Positions 9,257 through 16,803 of a stretch of 64,000 nt of DNA are shown here, piece by piece (within the stretch, counting starts at the first letter, position 1; every line of letters begins with the position of its first letter). The position numbers and the translations under genes are program-made. The notes beneath the pieces are model-generated. The model was not told where the DNA came from. It made no database searches and saw nothing but the letters and a program-made list of their open reading frames with translations. The stretch spans positions 322,733 through 386,732 of the forward strand of contig CAJUFX010000001.1 of NCBI GenBank assembly GCA_910586395.1. The letters run 5' to 3'. The stretch is from an uncultured Bacteroidales bacterium (GTDB lineage: Bacteria; Bacteroidota; Bacteroidia; Bacteroidales; P3).

Positions 9257-9288
9257 CAAAGTTAATCAAAAAAAAGTAAAATTCCAAA
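9257..9288 (-). promoter_or_regulatory. Promoter of the thrS operon
   Basis: On the minus strand a TTTG (9285-9288) and TAACTTTG (9257-9264) are separated by 20 bp, matching the Bacteroidetes TTTG / TAnnTTTG promoter. The start site would fall around 9250, giving a leader of about 33 nt. Confidence 0.7.
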
Positions 9289-9292
9289 AGGT

Positions 9293-9322
9293 TTTGAAAA
9301 TCATTTATTTTTACTACCTTTG
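9293..9322 (+). promoter_or_regulatory. Promoter of the small barrel-protein pair
   Basis: TTTG at 9293-9296 and TACCTTTG at 9315-9322 are separated by 18 bp. It diverges back-to-back from the thrS promoter. Transcription would start near 9329, leaving a leader of about 150 nt before the ATG at 9482. Confidence 0.75.
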
Positions 9323-9329
9323 CACGTTC

Positions 9330-9481
9330 GTGCCGAGGTAGGATGCGGTTCGGATGTGCCAATCCCAAACCTGCGGTTTGGCTTGTCACACCTCTCACCT
9401 TTCACTGCCTCTGCCACTGACGCCGCCATTACGATGATGGATGTATCCGGAATGGTACGGCCAGTACTAGGAAGATTTTTT
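9330..9481 (+). ncRNA. Structured 5' leader of unknown type
   Basis: The predicted transcript opens with a long stem: GAGGT (9335-9339) pairs with ACCTC (9390-9394), GTG.CAA (9356-9362) with TTG.CAC (9383-9389), and CCAAACC (9365-9371) with GGTTTGG (9375-9381). The right arm is almost continuous from 9375 to 9394, while the left arm carries a 16-nt bulge. Just before the ATG, TGGTAC pairs with GTACTA, overlaps the AGGA that would act as ribosome site, and is followed by six T. This looks like a cis-regulatory leader or a short RNA. I could not match it to a known riboswitch; the structure is inferred by eye. Confidence 0.4.
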
Positions 9482-10162
9482 ATGAAGAAAACGCTTCTCA
9501 TAATGCTCGTATGGGGTTGCTGTTGCAGCCTATTGACCGGAACGGCCGCCGCGCGCAATCCGCGGTCCGTATTTCAGGGCAACCCGCACGACAAGTTCGG
9601 AAGCAATTCGCTGGCCTATTCGTTTTTCCCGCTGATCAACAACGGATTCGGTATCGAATACGACCGCCTGCTCACCCCCAAAACGGGACGTCACTGGCTC
9701 AAAATCGCGCCTACTTATTATACGACGCTTTCTTACGCCACGTTGCGCAAGACCGACATCAAGCGCCTGCGCGGTTTTTCCGTAGGCGCCTATCACCGCT
9801 ACAACTATTATGAAATCGAAGACGTCGGCTTCCAACTGTTCCTTATGTGGGGACTGAACTACGAACAGAACCGCCTCTTGGCGCACGACCTGACGACGAC
9901 TTCCATCCGGAAAATAGGCTTCGACCTCATGTTGGGCTTCCGGCAGATCATCGCCAAACCGCTGTATTTCGACTTCGTACTCGGATACGGCAACCGCTTC
10001 CTGCTGGACAAATCGTACGGCTACGACGGCCCGGCCCTGAATCCACTGCCCGACGGCAGTTTGCCGGAGGTAACCGGCAAAGCCTACGACGCCAACATGT
10101 TCGACTACGGTTACGGCGGCCCCGTGCTGAGCCTTAACCTGACTTTGGGTTTTATTTTTTAA
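9482..10162 (+). CDS. Small outer-membrane beta-barrel protein
   Basis: A 226-aa protein of unknown function. The ATG at 9482 starts a signal peptide (MKKTLLIMLVWGCCCSLLTGTAAA). The mature part has short alternating strands: SLAYSFFPLINNGFGIEYDRLL, HWLKIAPTYY, FSVGAYHRYNYYE, LFLMWGLNYE, LNLTLGFIF. The size and terminal phenylalanine suggest an 8- to 10-strand barrel. It resembles the next gene in layout and sequence (..L.PLF.NGF.I.YD..L....WL.IAP...Y), so the two are paralogues 32 bp apart in one transcript. The open frame upstream to 9320 is not used because it lacks coding character and holds the leader structure. Confidence 0.7.
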   Translation: MKKTLLIMLVWGCCCSLLTGTAAARNPRSVFQGNPHDKFGSNSLAYSFFPLINNGFGIEYDRLLTPKTGRHWLKIAPTYYTTLSYATLRKTDIKRLRGFSVGAYHRYNYYEIEDVGFQLFLMWGLNYEQNRLLAHDLTTTSIRKIGFDLMLGFRQIIAKPLYFDFVLGYGNRFLLDKSYGYDGPALNPLPDGSLPEVTGKAYDANMFDYGYGGPVLSLNLTLGFIF

Positions 10163-10194
10163 CGAAGAAACCGATTATAACGACTGAACCGACG

Positions 10195-10953
10195 ATGAAA
10201 CGCTTGCCGAATTCCCCAGCCGCTACGCCGACCGCCCCGCACGGGACGGGCCGAATCGGCGTGGGCCTGCTGCTGAGCCTCGCGCTATGCCTTGCCCTGC
10301 CGTTGCAGGCGCAGAACCGCGCGCAACGCTCCAACGCGCTTCATCAGATCTATACGGAAAACCACATGCTGAGCCTCGTGCCGGTGCCGTTGTTCTTCAA
10401 CGGTTTCCGTATCGACTACGACGTCCGCCTCAAAGACAACCTTTGGCTGAACGTGGCGCCGCAATTCAACTACCGCCGTAAGGCGGAGCGGCCGGCCAAG
10501 CACTATATGAAAATCAACCGGAACGAGCCGATAGAAGCCGGAAGCGGCAACGAACTGCCCGTTTATACGCTGAACCAAACCGGTTTCTGCCTGGAAGCGA
10601 ACCTGCGGTATTACCAACCCAACACGGGACGGGGCGCCGCCACGGGCGGCCTCTATTACGCGACCGGCCTCGGCGTGGAATACAACCAGAGCGACCGCCT
10701 CAACTCCGAGGATACGCCGTACGCCGTCAATACGACGCGGCTCGGCACGCAGATTCAGATTGGGTATATGGTGCGGATGTGGCCGCGCGCCACGTTCGAC
10801 ATCTACATAGGCGCCGCCTGGCGGTACGCGCTGAACAAGTTCGCCGACACGGGCGACGAAGCCATCATGATGAAGGACGCCCAACGCTCGTGGACGTACC
10901 AATACAACGGCATCTTTGCCGAAGCCGGCATCCGCATCGGGTTTATGCTGTAA
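10195..10953 (+). CDS. Small outer-membrane beta-barrel protein, paralogue of the upstream gene
   Basis: A 252-aa protein with a signal peptide after a short polar lead (hydrophobic core VGLLLSLALCLALPLQA, cleavage near AQ). The strand pattern mirrors the previous gene: LVPVPLFFNGFRIDYDVRL, LWLNVAPQFNYR, FCLEANLRYYQP, LYYATGLGVEYN, IQIGYMVRMWP, AGIRIGFML. It probably folds as a small outer-membrane barrel. It lies 32 bp after its paralogue. No specific function can be assigned. Confidence 0.7.
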   Translation: MKRLPNSPAATPTAPHGTGRIGVGLLLSLALCLALPLQAQNRAQRSNALHQIYTENHMLSLVPVPLFFNGFRIDYDVRLKDNLWLNVAPQFNYRRKAERPAKHYMKINRNEPIEAGSGNELPVYTLNQTGFCLEANLRYYQPNTGRGAATGGLYYATGLGVEYNQSDRLNSEDTPYAVNTTRLGTQIQIGYMVRMWPRATFDIYIGAAWRYALNKFADTGDEAIMMKDAQRSWTYQYNGIFAEAGIRIGFML

Positions 10954-10991
10954 GCCCCTATTTCCCCCCCTTAATTTATTTGCGTCGCTAC

Positions 10992-11068
10992 GCGCCGCCG
11001 AACTTCACATGAGCGAAGCGAAGGTGAAACAGCCACTACGCGTGGAACGCAAAGCGGCTCCGCGGCGC
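10992..11068. other. Palindromic intergenic hairpin between convergent genes
   Basis: GCGCCGC (10992-10998) pairs with GCGGCGC (11062-11068), and an inner TTCAC...GTGAA also pairs. It lies between the convergent genes ending at 10953 and 11075 and may end transcription from both sides, although it has no clear U-tract. Confidence 0.45.
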
Positions 11069-11074
11069 TAAGTC

Positions 11075-12553
11075 TTACTTAGCCACAACCTTACACCGTC
11101 TACCGTCGGCCACAACGCGCAGGATATAGACGCCGGGGTGCGGCAGGGTGATGGTACGGTCCAAGCCGCGATAAACGCGCTGGCCCGTGATCGTAAACGC
11201 CTCCACTTCGCCGAGGCCATCGGGAAAATAGACCGTGCGGCCCTGCACATAGGCGAAGGGCGCAGCAGACAAGGTCTGCTCGCTGGCCGCAGACGGATTC
11301 TTGGCAAAGATGGCCGTGAGAACGATATCGCTAGTTACCGTTATCATACGGGAATTGTCTGTATTCCAATCATCCCAGCGCACGAAATAATAGCCATCAT
11401 TGGGAATAGCCTCCAATTGGACTTTTTCGCCTATGGCATATTGTCCGCCTCCCGTTACACGCCCCATAGATTCATCATTAACCGATAATGTAACGGCATA
11501 GTATTTCTTGGAGAATACGGCCGTAAGCATAATGTCGCGCTCAACTGTCAGCATGAGTGGATTGTCGTAACTCACCTCTCCGCCATCACGCCAATAGCCA
11601 AAAGTATACCCCTCATTCGGAATTGCCGTCAGCGTAGCCTGCGTGCCAAACGCATATTCTCCGCATCCAGCTACACGCCCCCTGGTTTCATCATCGACAT
11701 GTACCGTTACCATCCCGGTCATTGATCTTATATGGGTGAATGAATTCCAATACTGAGCCTCTTGATAAGCGGCTACACACCCGCGCGGCACGTAAAGCGT
11801 TGCTCCGTCATATCTTCCAAAAAAAACATGACCCTCACAAACTGGCGGATTTTCAGCCCAAGAAGTCACCGATACCAAACCATAACACCCTCCAAAAGCC
11901 ATATCCCCGATAGAGGTCACACTCTCAGGTATCGCCACCGATATAAGACCACTATTTCGAAATGCTCCCACACCGATAATATTCACTCTCTTCGGAATAG
12001 CCACCGATGTCAATCCTCTACATCCAGAAAAAGCATAATCCCCGATGAATGTCACCCCCTCCGGAATCGTTACCGATGTCAAACCTATACATTCAGAAAA
12101 AACAGACGTCCCGACCGAGGTCACACTCGGTGGGAGAACCACCGATGTCAAACCGGTACAATTACAAAAAGCTTCCCGCCCAATAGTGGTCACACTCTCC
12201 GGCATCGTCACCGATATCAAACCTGTACAATTAAAAAAAGCTCCCTGCCCAATAGTAGTCACACTCTCCGGTATCATTACCGATGTCATTTTTTTACATT
12301 CATAAAAAGCTTGCGCCCCGATAGCAGTCACATGATAAGTGGTATCGCCATACGTTACCGTTGAGGGAATGACCACGGAACCTGAATACCCCTGATTCAT
12401 GCCGGCAAAGCTTTTTCCTTTATAAGTTACCTCTACTTCTGTGGCCGAGATTATATTGTAGGCAATGTCATCGACCTCAAAGTCATAGGCCCGTGCACTG
12501 AGAACGCTCAAAAGAGCGAATAGACCGATAAATAAGATTTTTTTCATATTCAT
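11075..12553 (-). CDS. BspA-like leucine-rich-repeat surface protein with InlB-type repeats
   Basis: A 492-aa secreted protein (signal peptide MNMKKILFIGLFALLSVLSARA; the ATG at 12547 is equally possible). From about residue 75 to 234 there are seven 23-residue repeats of the Treponema/BspA type (V..IG..AF..C.GL.SV.IPES), then an AAYQ.A..WN.F. capping element. Two repeats of the bacterial/InlB B-repeat type follow (about 280-350 and 352-425: G.V.G.G.Y..G....L.A.PN.GY.F..W). The last 60 residues (VYFPDGLGEVEAFTITGQRVY...GVYILRV) resemble a T9SS sorting domain without the PNP motif. Known relatives bind host proteins or other bacteria. The DNA is AT-richer than its neighbours. Confidence 0.85.
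   Translation of the reverse strand: MNMKKILFIGLFALLSVLSARAYDFEVDDIAYNIISATEVEVTYKGKSFAGMNQGYSGSVVIPSTVTYGDTTYHVTAIGAQAFYECKKMTSVMIPESVTTIGQGAFFNCTGLISVTMPESVTTIGREAFCNCTGLTSVVLPPSVTSVGTSVFSECIGLTSVTIPEGVTFIGDYAFSGCRGLTSVAIPKRVNIIGVGAFRNSGLISVAIPESVTSIGDMAFGGCYGLVSVTSWAENPPVCEGHVFFGRYDGATLYVPRGCVAAYQEAQYWNSFTHIRSMTGMVTVHVDDETRGRVAGCGEYAFGTQATLTAIPNEGYTFGYWRDGGEVSYDNPLMLTVERDIMLTAVFSKKYYAVTLSVNDESMGRVTGGGQYAIGEKVQLEAIPNDGYYFVRWDDWNTDNSRMITVTSDIVLTAIFAKNPSAASEQTLSAAPFAYVQGRTVYFPDGLGEVEAFTITGQRVYRGLDRTITLPHPGVYILRVVADGRRCKVVAK
11851..12331 (-). repeat. Tandem 69-bp repeats encoding the LRR units
   Basis: About seven direct repeats of 69 bp (one of 66) underlie the 23-residue leucine-rich repeats. 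Adjacent copies are similar at DNA level (for example repeated CACACTCTCCGG and CCGATGTCA words), so slippage or recombination could change the copy number. Confidence 0.8.
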
Positions 12554-13199
12554 ATTCTTAATTTCAAGATGCTAAGATACTACATATACCTAAAACATGC
12601 AGATTTTCTAGCCTCTTTTTCCAAAAAAATTCACAGGGCGCGTGCCGGAATTTCTGAATTGCAATATTTTCTTTTATGTGGCGTAGGCCGTGTGCTGTGC
12701 CAGTGAGCGGAACTCGAAAAAGCGGGCTAGTATTGTACACGTGCCGGACGTCCAAAACGCACTTGTTCGAGCGACGCAAAGCGGATCGAGTTTGGACGTT
12801 TAAGGGCAAATGAGCTTATAGCACTGCGCTTTTTAACGCTTCGCGTTGATGTCAGGCTGCGGCTCAGCAAATGGGACAAGGTCCTTTGTCTATTTTCAAT
12901 AATCGTCTCAGCATAGCTCAAGCGAACTTGGCTATGCGTTATTTTCAATGAAACCAGGCTTCGTTTCGGCAATCTGAAAACAAGTTTTCGATTGTCCTCA
13001 ACTCGCATTGGTTTTCGGCTCACACTGACTTTCGCCTTGCACCGACATTGGGAGAAGCGAATGGTACAGCGCCAGACGCAAAAAGCTACCAATGTCGCAG
13101 GATACAGGACTTTTTTCCATATAAAACTCGAAGTCGAACGTATTTAATAGACAAAAGCCGAATAATCACCCGTGAATTTGTTTACAAAATTTATACAAT
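12554..13199. other. 646-bp region with a dense hairpin array and no convincing gene
   Basis: Several open frames exist on the minus strand but none has a family signature, and their sequence follows palindromic DNA. The visible hairpins are CGTCCAAA/TTTGGACG (12749-12756 with 12791-12798), AACGC/GCGTT (12835-12847), GACAAG/TTTGTC (12875-12890), GCATAGC-t-CAAG/CTTGGCTATGC (12911-12937), GAAAC/GTTTC (12950-12967), CAATC-t-GAAAAC/GTTTTCGATTG (12970-12994) and CGACATTGG/CCAATGTCG (13043-13051 with 13089-13097). Two of them carry a single unpaired T in the 5' arm. This resembles a structured RNA or a REP-like/mobile-element remnant more than a gene. Confidence 0.5.
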
Positions 13200-13625
13200 A
13201 TGGAAACGAAATATGTGCAAAAAGTAATACCACACGTATCGACAAAGGAGTATAAGCGCGCGAAGCCGGCTGACGTAAAGAAAACCTTATTGAAGATTTT
13301 TAATGGGAAGTGGCAGGGTAAGGTCGTATATAATAAACATATTGGGATACCGATACGTTTTGTTTCCGGCAGGAAAACCATATATGGGGAAGCGCTTTAT
13401 TGGAAAAAGATGCCTGTAATAGAAGTTCTTGGCATTTTGATGGAGTACGCTACGTACAACAATTTTGGAAAAAGGAAAGACAGTGACCCTAAAAAATTGA
13501 TAGGTTACTACAATTTCAAAGCCTATGTTTATATCGATGATAAAAAAGAGTGTGTACGTTTGGCGGTACGCGCTATGTCCGATGGAACTTTTTATTATAG
13601 TTTTGAAGTGAATACAAAGAAATAA
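13200..13625 (+). CDS. Small phage/ICE-type protein, possibly LPD3- or PBECR-like
   Basis: A 141-aa basic protein (METKYVQKVIPHVSTKEYKRAKPADVKK). The middle and end follow a pattern I associate with small domains of phage polyvalent proteins: GRKTIYGEALYWKKMPVIEVLGILMEYA, then a lysine-rich KRKDSDPKKL, then YNFKAYVYIDDKK...VRLAVRAMSDGTFYYSFEV. A relation to the LPD3 or PBECR groups is a tentative guess from memory; no catalytic residue can be named. The gene is markedly AT-rich compared with both flanks and stands alone beside the hairpin array, which suggests horizontal transfer. It has no signal peptide, so it should be cytosolic. Confidence 0.6.
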   Translation: METKYVQKVIPHVSTKEYKRAKPADVKKTLLKIFNGKWQGKVVYNKHIGIPIRFVSGRKTIYGEALYWKKMPVIEVLGILMEYATYNNFGKRKDSDPKKLIGYYNFKAYVYIDDKKECVRLAVRAMSDGTFYYSFEVNTKK

Positions 13626-13627
13626 AA

Positions 13628-13679
13628 AAAGAGTGTTGGCTTCAACTCGCGGACTGGGTACCGGGGCTCAACACTCTTT
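13628..13679. terminator. Bidirectional terminator between convergent genes
   Basis: AAAGAGTGTTG (13628-13638) pairs perfectly with CAACACTCTTT (13669-13679), with A-rich sequence before and T after. It lies between the small phage-type gene (+) and the lolD-like gene (-). The 30-nt loop is long for a terminator, so the inverted repeat could also be a mobile-element end. Confidence 0.55.
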
Positions 13680-13772
13680 CAAGCATCATCCAATGCTCAC
13701 TACAAAGATACTAAAAAAATTTGGAAACACAAAATCACTGAACGCCGTAGTATTAGGGGTAGATGCTAAGCA

Positions 13773-14438
13773 TTAGACGATATGCCGGCCGTCTTTCAAA
13801 ACAAACTGACAATCGGAAAGTTTAGCCAACTGTTCGTTGTGCGTCACGATGACGAACGTCTGGCCGAATTCATCGCGCAAACGGAAAAACAACTCGTGGA
13901 GCGCCTGCGCGTGCGCCGTATCGAGGTTGCCCGACGGCTCGTCGGCCAAGACCACCGACGGCCGGTTCATCAACGCGCGCGCCACGGCCACGCGCTGCTG
14001 TTCGCCGCCCGACAACTCGCCGGGCTTGTGGGCGGAACGGGCGGAAAGGCCGAGAAAGCCCAAGAGTTCGGCGGCGCGCCCGCGCGCCGCCCGCGCGCTT
14101 TCGCCCGCTATCAAAGCCGGCATCATGACGTTCTCCAAGGCCGAAAATTCCGGCAACAGATAATGGAACTGGAACACGAACCCGATGTGCCGGTTGCGAA
14201 AGCGCGCCAGTCGGGCGGCGGACAGGGCGTATGGGTTCACGCCGGCTATCTCCACCGTACCGGCCGTCGGACGCTCCAAGCTGCCAAGCAACTGCAAGAG
14301 CGTGGTCTTGCCCGCCCCGGAAGCCCCCGTAATCGAGACCACCGTGCCCGGCTCCACGGCCAAATCCACGCCTTTGAGCACGTCAAGTTGCCCGTAGCGC
14401 ATCCGAAGCCCCTTGGCTACAATGATGGGCGAAGCCAT
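13773..14438 (-). CDS. lolD: LolD-like ABC transporter ATPase
   Basis: A 221-aa ABC ATPase of the MacB/LolD group. Walker A is GASGAGKT, the Q-loop lies in FVFQFHYLLPEFSALENV, the signature is LSGGEQQR, Walker B is VVLADEPSGNLD and the H-loop is VIVTHNEQ. FQFHYLLPEF and DEPSGNLD are typical of LolD, which powers release of lipoproteins from the inner membrane to the LolA carrier. The permease partner (LolC/E) is not adjacent, so LolD is the best but not the only reading; another MacB-type exporter ATPase is possible. It sits 5 bp after the NifU-C gene, in a run of housekeeping genes on the same strand. Confidence 0.85.
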   Translation of the reverse strand: MASPIIVAKGLRMRYGQLDVLKGVDLAVEPGTVVSITGASGAGKTTLLQLLGSLERPTAGTVEIAGVNPYALSAARLARFRNRHIGFVFQFHYLLPEFSALENVMMPALIAGESARAARGRAAELLGFLGLSARSAHKPGELSGGEQQRVAVARALMNRPSVVLADEPSGNLDTAHAQALHELFFRLRDEFGQTFVIVTHNEQLAKLSDCQFVLKDGRHIV

Positions 14439-14443
14439 ACGCC

Positions 14444-14689
14444 TTATACCGCCTCCACCGACTTGATTTCGGGGATGGCTTTTTTGAGCGTGGCTTCCAC
14501 GCCTTGTTTCAACGTCATCTGCATGTGCGGACAGGTGCCGCAGGCGCCGTGCAGACGCACTTTAACCACCAGGTCGTCGGTCAGTTCCATAAACGCGATG
14601 TCGCCGCCGTCGGCCTGCAGATACGGACGGAGCTGTTCGATGACGCCCCGTACCTTTTCCGTTATCTCCGTCTTTTGTGTCGCTTCCAT
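14444..14689 (-). CDS. NifU C-terminal domain (Nfu-type) iron-sulfur carrier
   Basis: An 81-aa single-domain protein: VRGVIEQLRPYLQADGGDIAFMEL, then LHGACGTCPHMQMTLKQGVEATLKKAIPEI, with the cluster-binding C50 and C53. Stand-alone Nfu proteins deliver [4Fe-4S] clusters to target enzymes. It lies 57 bp downstream of the Mrp ATPase gene, another factor linked to Fe-S cluster handling, so the two probably work together. Confidence 0.93.
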   Translation of the reverse strand: MEATQKTEITEKVRGVIEQLRPYLQADGGDIAFMELTDDLVVKVRLHGACGTCPHMQMTLKQGVEATLKKAIPEIKSVEAV

Positions 14690-14746
14690 GATATTTGCTG
14701 TTTTATAGTGTAAATCCTGATGCGCGCAAGAACTCCCCCGCCGCGC

Positions 14747-15823
14747 TTATTTCGCATGTTCGAGCACGGCCAACTTGCGCGCCACTTCCCCGCCCAAAGC
14801 CGTAAAGACCGCCTTCACGGGATCGGTGACCGGCGAATCGGGCGCCTGCATGACCGGCATGCCGCGGTCGGCCTGTTCGCAAACCGAAGCCACGAGCGGT
14901 ATCTGCGCCAAAAGCGGGAACCCGAACTCCTGGGCCAGACGCTCACAGCCGCCCTTGCCGAAAATATAGTATTTGTTGTCCGGCAATTCGGCCGGCGTAA
15001 AATAAGCCATGTTCTCCACCACGCCCAAGACCGGCGTCTTGACCTCGCGGAACATATCGGCGGCCTTGCGCACGTCGGCCACGGCCACTTCCTGCGGCGT
15101 GCTGACGAGCAGCGCGGCCGAAACCGGTATCATCTGCGAAAGCGTGATCTGGATATCGCCCGTGCCGGGCGGCAGATCCACGACCATATAGTCGATTTCG
15201 CCCCACAGCGTTTCGGTAAACATCTGCTTGAGCGCGTTCGAAGCCATAGGGCCGCGCCACAAAACGGCTTTGGCCGGATCGACGAAAAAGCCTATCGACA
15301 TAATCTTAAGGCCATATTGCTCCATCGGCACGAGATAAGTCTTGCCATCGGCCTCCACGCCTCTGGGCGCGGCCTGCGTCAGGTTGAACATCGTCGGCAC
15401 CGACGGCCCGTAAATATCGGCATCCACCAACGCCACCTTGGCCCCGGCCTTGGCCAACGCCAACGCCAAATTGGCAGACACGGTCGATTTGCCGACGCCG
15501 CCCTTGCCGGAACCGACGGCGATGATATGCTTCACGTCTTTCAACGCCTCGTGCTCCCGCGTTTCGGGCGCGCGCATCCGCGCCGAGAAGCCGATTTCCA
15601 CTTTCGCCTCCGGCGATACGTATTGCGCGATGGCGGCGAGACAGTCGCGCCGCATGCGTTCTTTCATCGGACAGGCCGGCGTGGTCAGCACAATCTCGAA
15701 ACGGATTCGGTCGCCCGCCACCTCCAGTTTGTCTATCATCTGCAAACTGACGAGGTCGCGTCCCAAATCCGGATCCAGCACGTGCGTCAGCGCGGCTCTG
15801 ACCTGTTCTACGGTAATATTCAT
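14747..15823 (-). CDS. Mrp/ApbC (NBP35-type) P-loop ATPase
   Basis: A 358-aa protein with an N-terminal MIP18/DUF59 domain (1-75; ALTHVLDPDLGRDLVSLQMI, TTPACPMKERMR) and a deviant Walker A, GSGKGGVGKST (about 104-114), then VALVDADIYGPSVPTMF and DYMVVDLPPGTGDIQIT. Members act as Fe-S cluster carriers. The C-terminal CxxC found in many Mrp proteins is missing: the site reads VVENMAYFTPAELPDNKYYIFGKGG. From memory this is common in Bacteroidetes. The frame opens at 15859, but ATG 15823 (MNITVEQV) gives the family start. Confidence 0.92.
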   Translation of the reverse strand: MNITVEQVRAALTHVLDPDLGRDLVSLQMIDKLEVAGDRIRFEIVLTTPACPMKERMRRDCLAAIAQYVSPEAKVEIGFSARMRAPETREHEALKDVKHIIAVGSGKGGVGKSTVSANLALALAKAGAKVALVDADIYGPSVPTMFNLTQAAPRGVEADGKTYLVPMEQYGLKIMSIGFFVDPAKAVLWRGPMASNALKQMFTETLWGEIDYMVVDLPPGTGDIQITLSQMIPVSAALLVSTPQEVAVADVRKAADMFREVKTPVLGVVENMAYFTPAELPDNKYYIFGKGGCERLAQEFGFPLLAQIPLVASVCEQADRGMPVMQAPDSPVTDPVKAVFTALGGEVARKLAVLEHAK

Positions 15824-15885
15824 GATAACCAATATAATCTTTTCTGCGGCGGCTTGCAACGCCCGCCGCCTTTATGTTCCGGCCG

Positions 15886-16464
15886 CTATTTTCCGGCCGC
15901 CTTGTCGATTTCGGCCGTCAGACGGTCGAAAATCTCGTCCACCGTCCCCGTTCCCTTGATGGCCGTGTACATGCCTTTCTGCCGATAATAATCGGCTACG
16001 GGCGCGGTCTTGGCCTCGTATTCCTTAAAACGGTTCAAGATGACCTCTTCCGTATCGTCGGCGCGCCCCGAAACCTTGCCGCGTTCCAACAGACGCTGGA
16101 GCAACACCTCCTGCGGCACTTCGAGGCTCAACATGCAGTGCAGGCGCGTGTTCATCTTCGAAAGCAGTTCTTCGAGCATGTGCGCCTGCGAGACCTTGCG
16201 CGGAAAACCGTCGAACAGAATGCCCGCCGCATCCGGTTCGCGCGCGATCTTGGCCTCGATGATACGGCCGATCAAGTCGTCCGAAACCAGTTCGCCGCGT
16301 TCGATCGTGGCCTGCGCCTGCCGGCCCAGTTCGGTCTGGGCCTTGATCTCCTCGCGCAACATGTCGCCCGTAGAGATATACAATAAACGGTAACGTTCAA
16401 TCAGTTTTTGGGATTGCGTCCCCTTGCCGGCGCCCGGAGGGCCGAACAATACGATATTCAACAT
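15886..16464 (-). CDS. adk: Adenylate kinase
   Basis: A 192-aa adenylate kinase: MLNIVLFGPPGAGKGTQSQKL (P-loop), YISTGDMLREEI, DGFPRKVSQA (family DGFPR), and ERGKVSGRADDTEEVILNRF in the lid region. It is a short-lid form without zinc-binding cysteines. It interconverts ATP + AMP and 2 ADP. It is the first gene of the minus-strand run with mrp, the nfu-type gene and lolD. Confidence 0.97.
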   Translation of the reverse strand: MLNIVLFGPPGAGKGTQSQKLIERYRLLYISTGDMLREEIKAQTELGRQAQATIERGELVSDDLIGRIIEAKIAREPDAAGILFDGFPRKVSQAHMLEELLSKMNTRLHCMLSLEVPQEVLLQRLLERGKVSGRADDTEEVILNRFKEYEAKTAPVADYYRQKGMYTAIKGTGTVDEIFDRLTAEIDKAAGK

Positions 16465-16605
16465 GGTTTAAAGTATTTGGAGCCGCTTCGTACAAAAAGC
16501 AGGCCATTGTCATTCTTGCCGCTGACCGCAGGGATCGCCCCCGGCCGACACGGCAAATGTACGTTTTTTTTGACGTATTTTCATGCCACTGCCCAAAGGG
16601 TGTTT

Positions 16606-16728
16606 GGCGCGGGCGCGGATGCGGCGGTTGGCGTGGGGAAGGCGCGGGCGCGGATGCGGCGGTTGGCGTGGGGAAGGCGCGGGCGCGGATGCGGCGGTTG
16701 GCGTGAGGGAGGCGCGGGCGCGGATGCG
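16606..16728 (+). repeat. 35-bp GC-rich tandem repeats upstream of purE
   Basis: Three complete 35-bp units (16606-16640, 16641-16675, 16676-16710) and a fourth half unit (16711-16728), each starting GGCGCGGGCGCGGATGCG. Copies 1 and 2 are identical; copy 3 differs only at its end. They lie between adk and the purE promoter; the rest of the 339-bp gap holds no gene that I can see. Confidence 0.9.
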
Positions 16729-16739
16729 GGTGCGCGGCG

Positions 16740-16771
16740 TTTGGCCGTGCGGAAGACTTTCGCTACCTTTG
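16740..16771 (+). promoter_or_regulatory. purE promoter
   Basis: TTTG at 16740-16743 and TACCTTTG at 16764-16771 with a 20-bp spacer fit the Bacteroidetes promoter. The purE ATG follows 32 bp later. Confidence 0.75.
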
Positions 16772-16803
16772 TCTCGTTTCACAACCTTGAAAACTTTTAT
16801 TCT

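Noticed and set aside
9402..9418. Cobalamin riboswitch in the leader, suggested by GCCACTG
   Set aside because: Only this 7-mer matches; the other conserved boxes are missing.
9320..9481. N-terminal extension of the small barrel protein to 9320
   Set aside because: The promoter -7 box would lie inside the start, and the signal peptide begins at 9482.
12727..13092. A 121-codon minus-strand gene in the hairpin array
   Set aside because: It follows the palindromes, is rich in S, R and V and has no recognisable domain; I describe the region as structured DNA instead, though similar spurious annotations may exist.
16408..16803. purE start at 16408
   Set aside because: The extra 132 codons translate adk upstream DNA and tandem repeats; PurE normally begins at MENK-type starts close to VSIIMGS.
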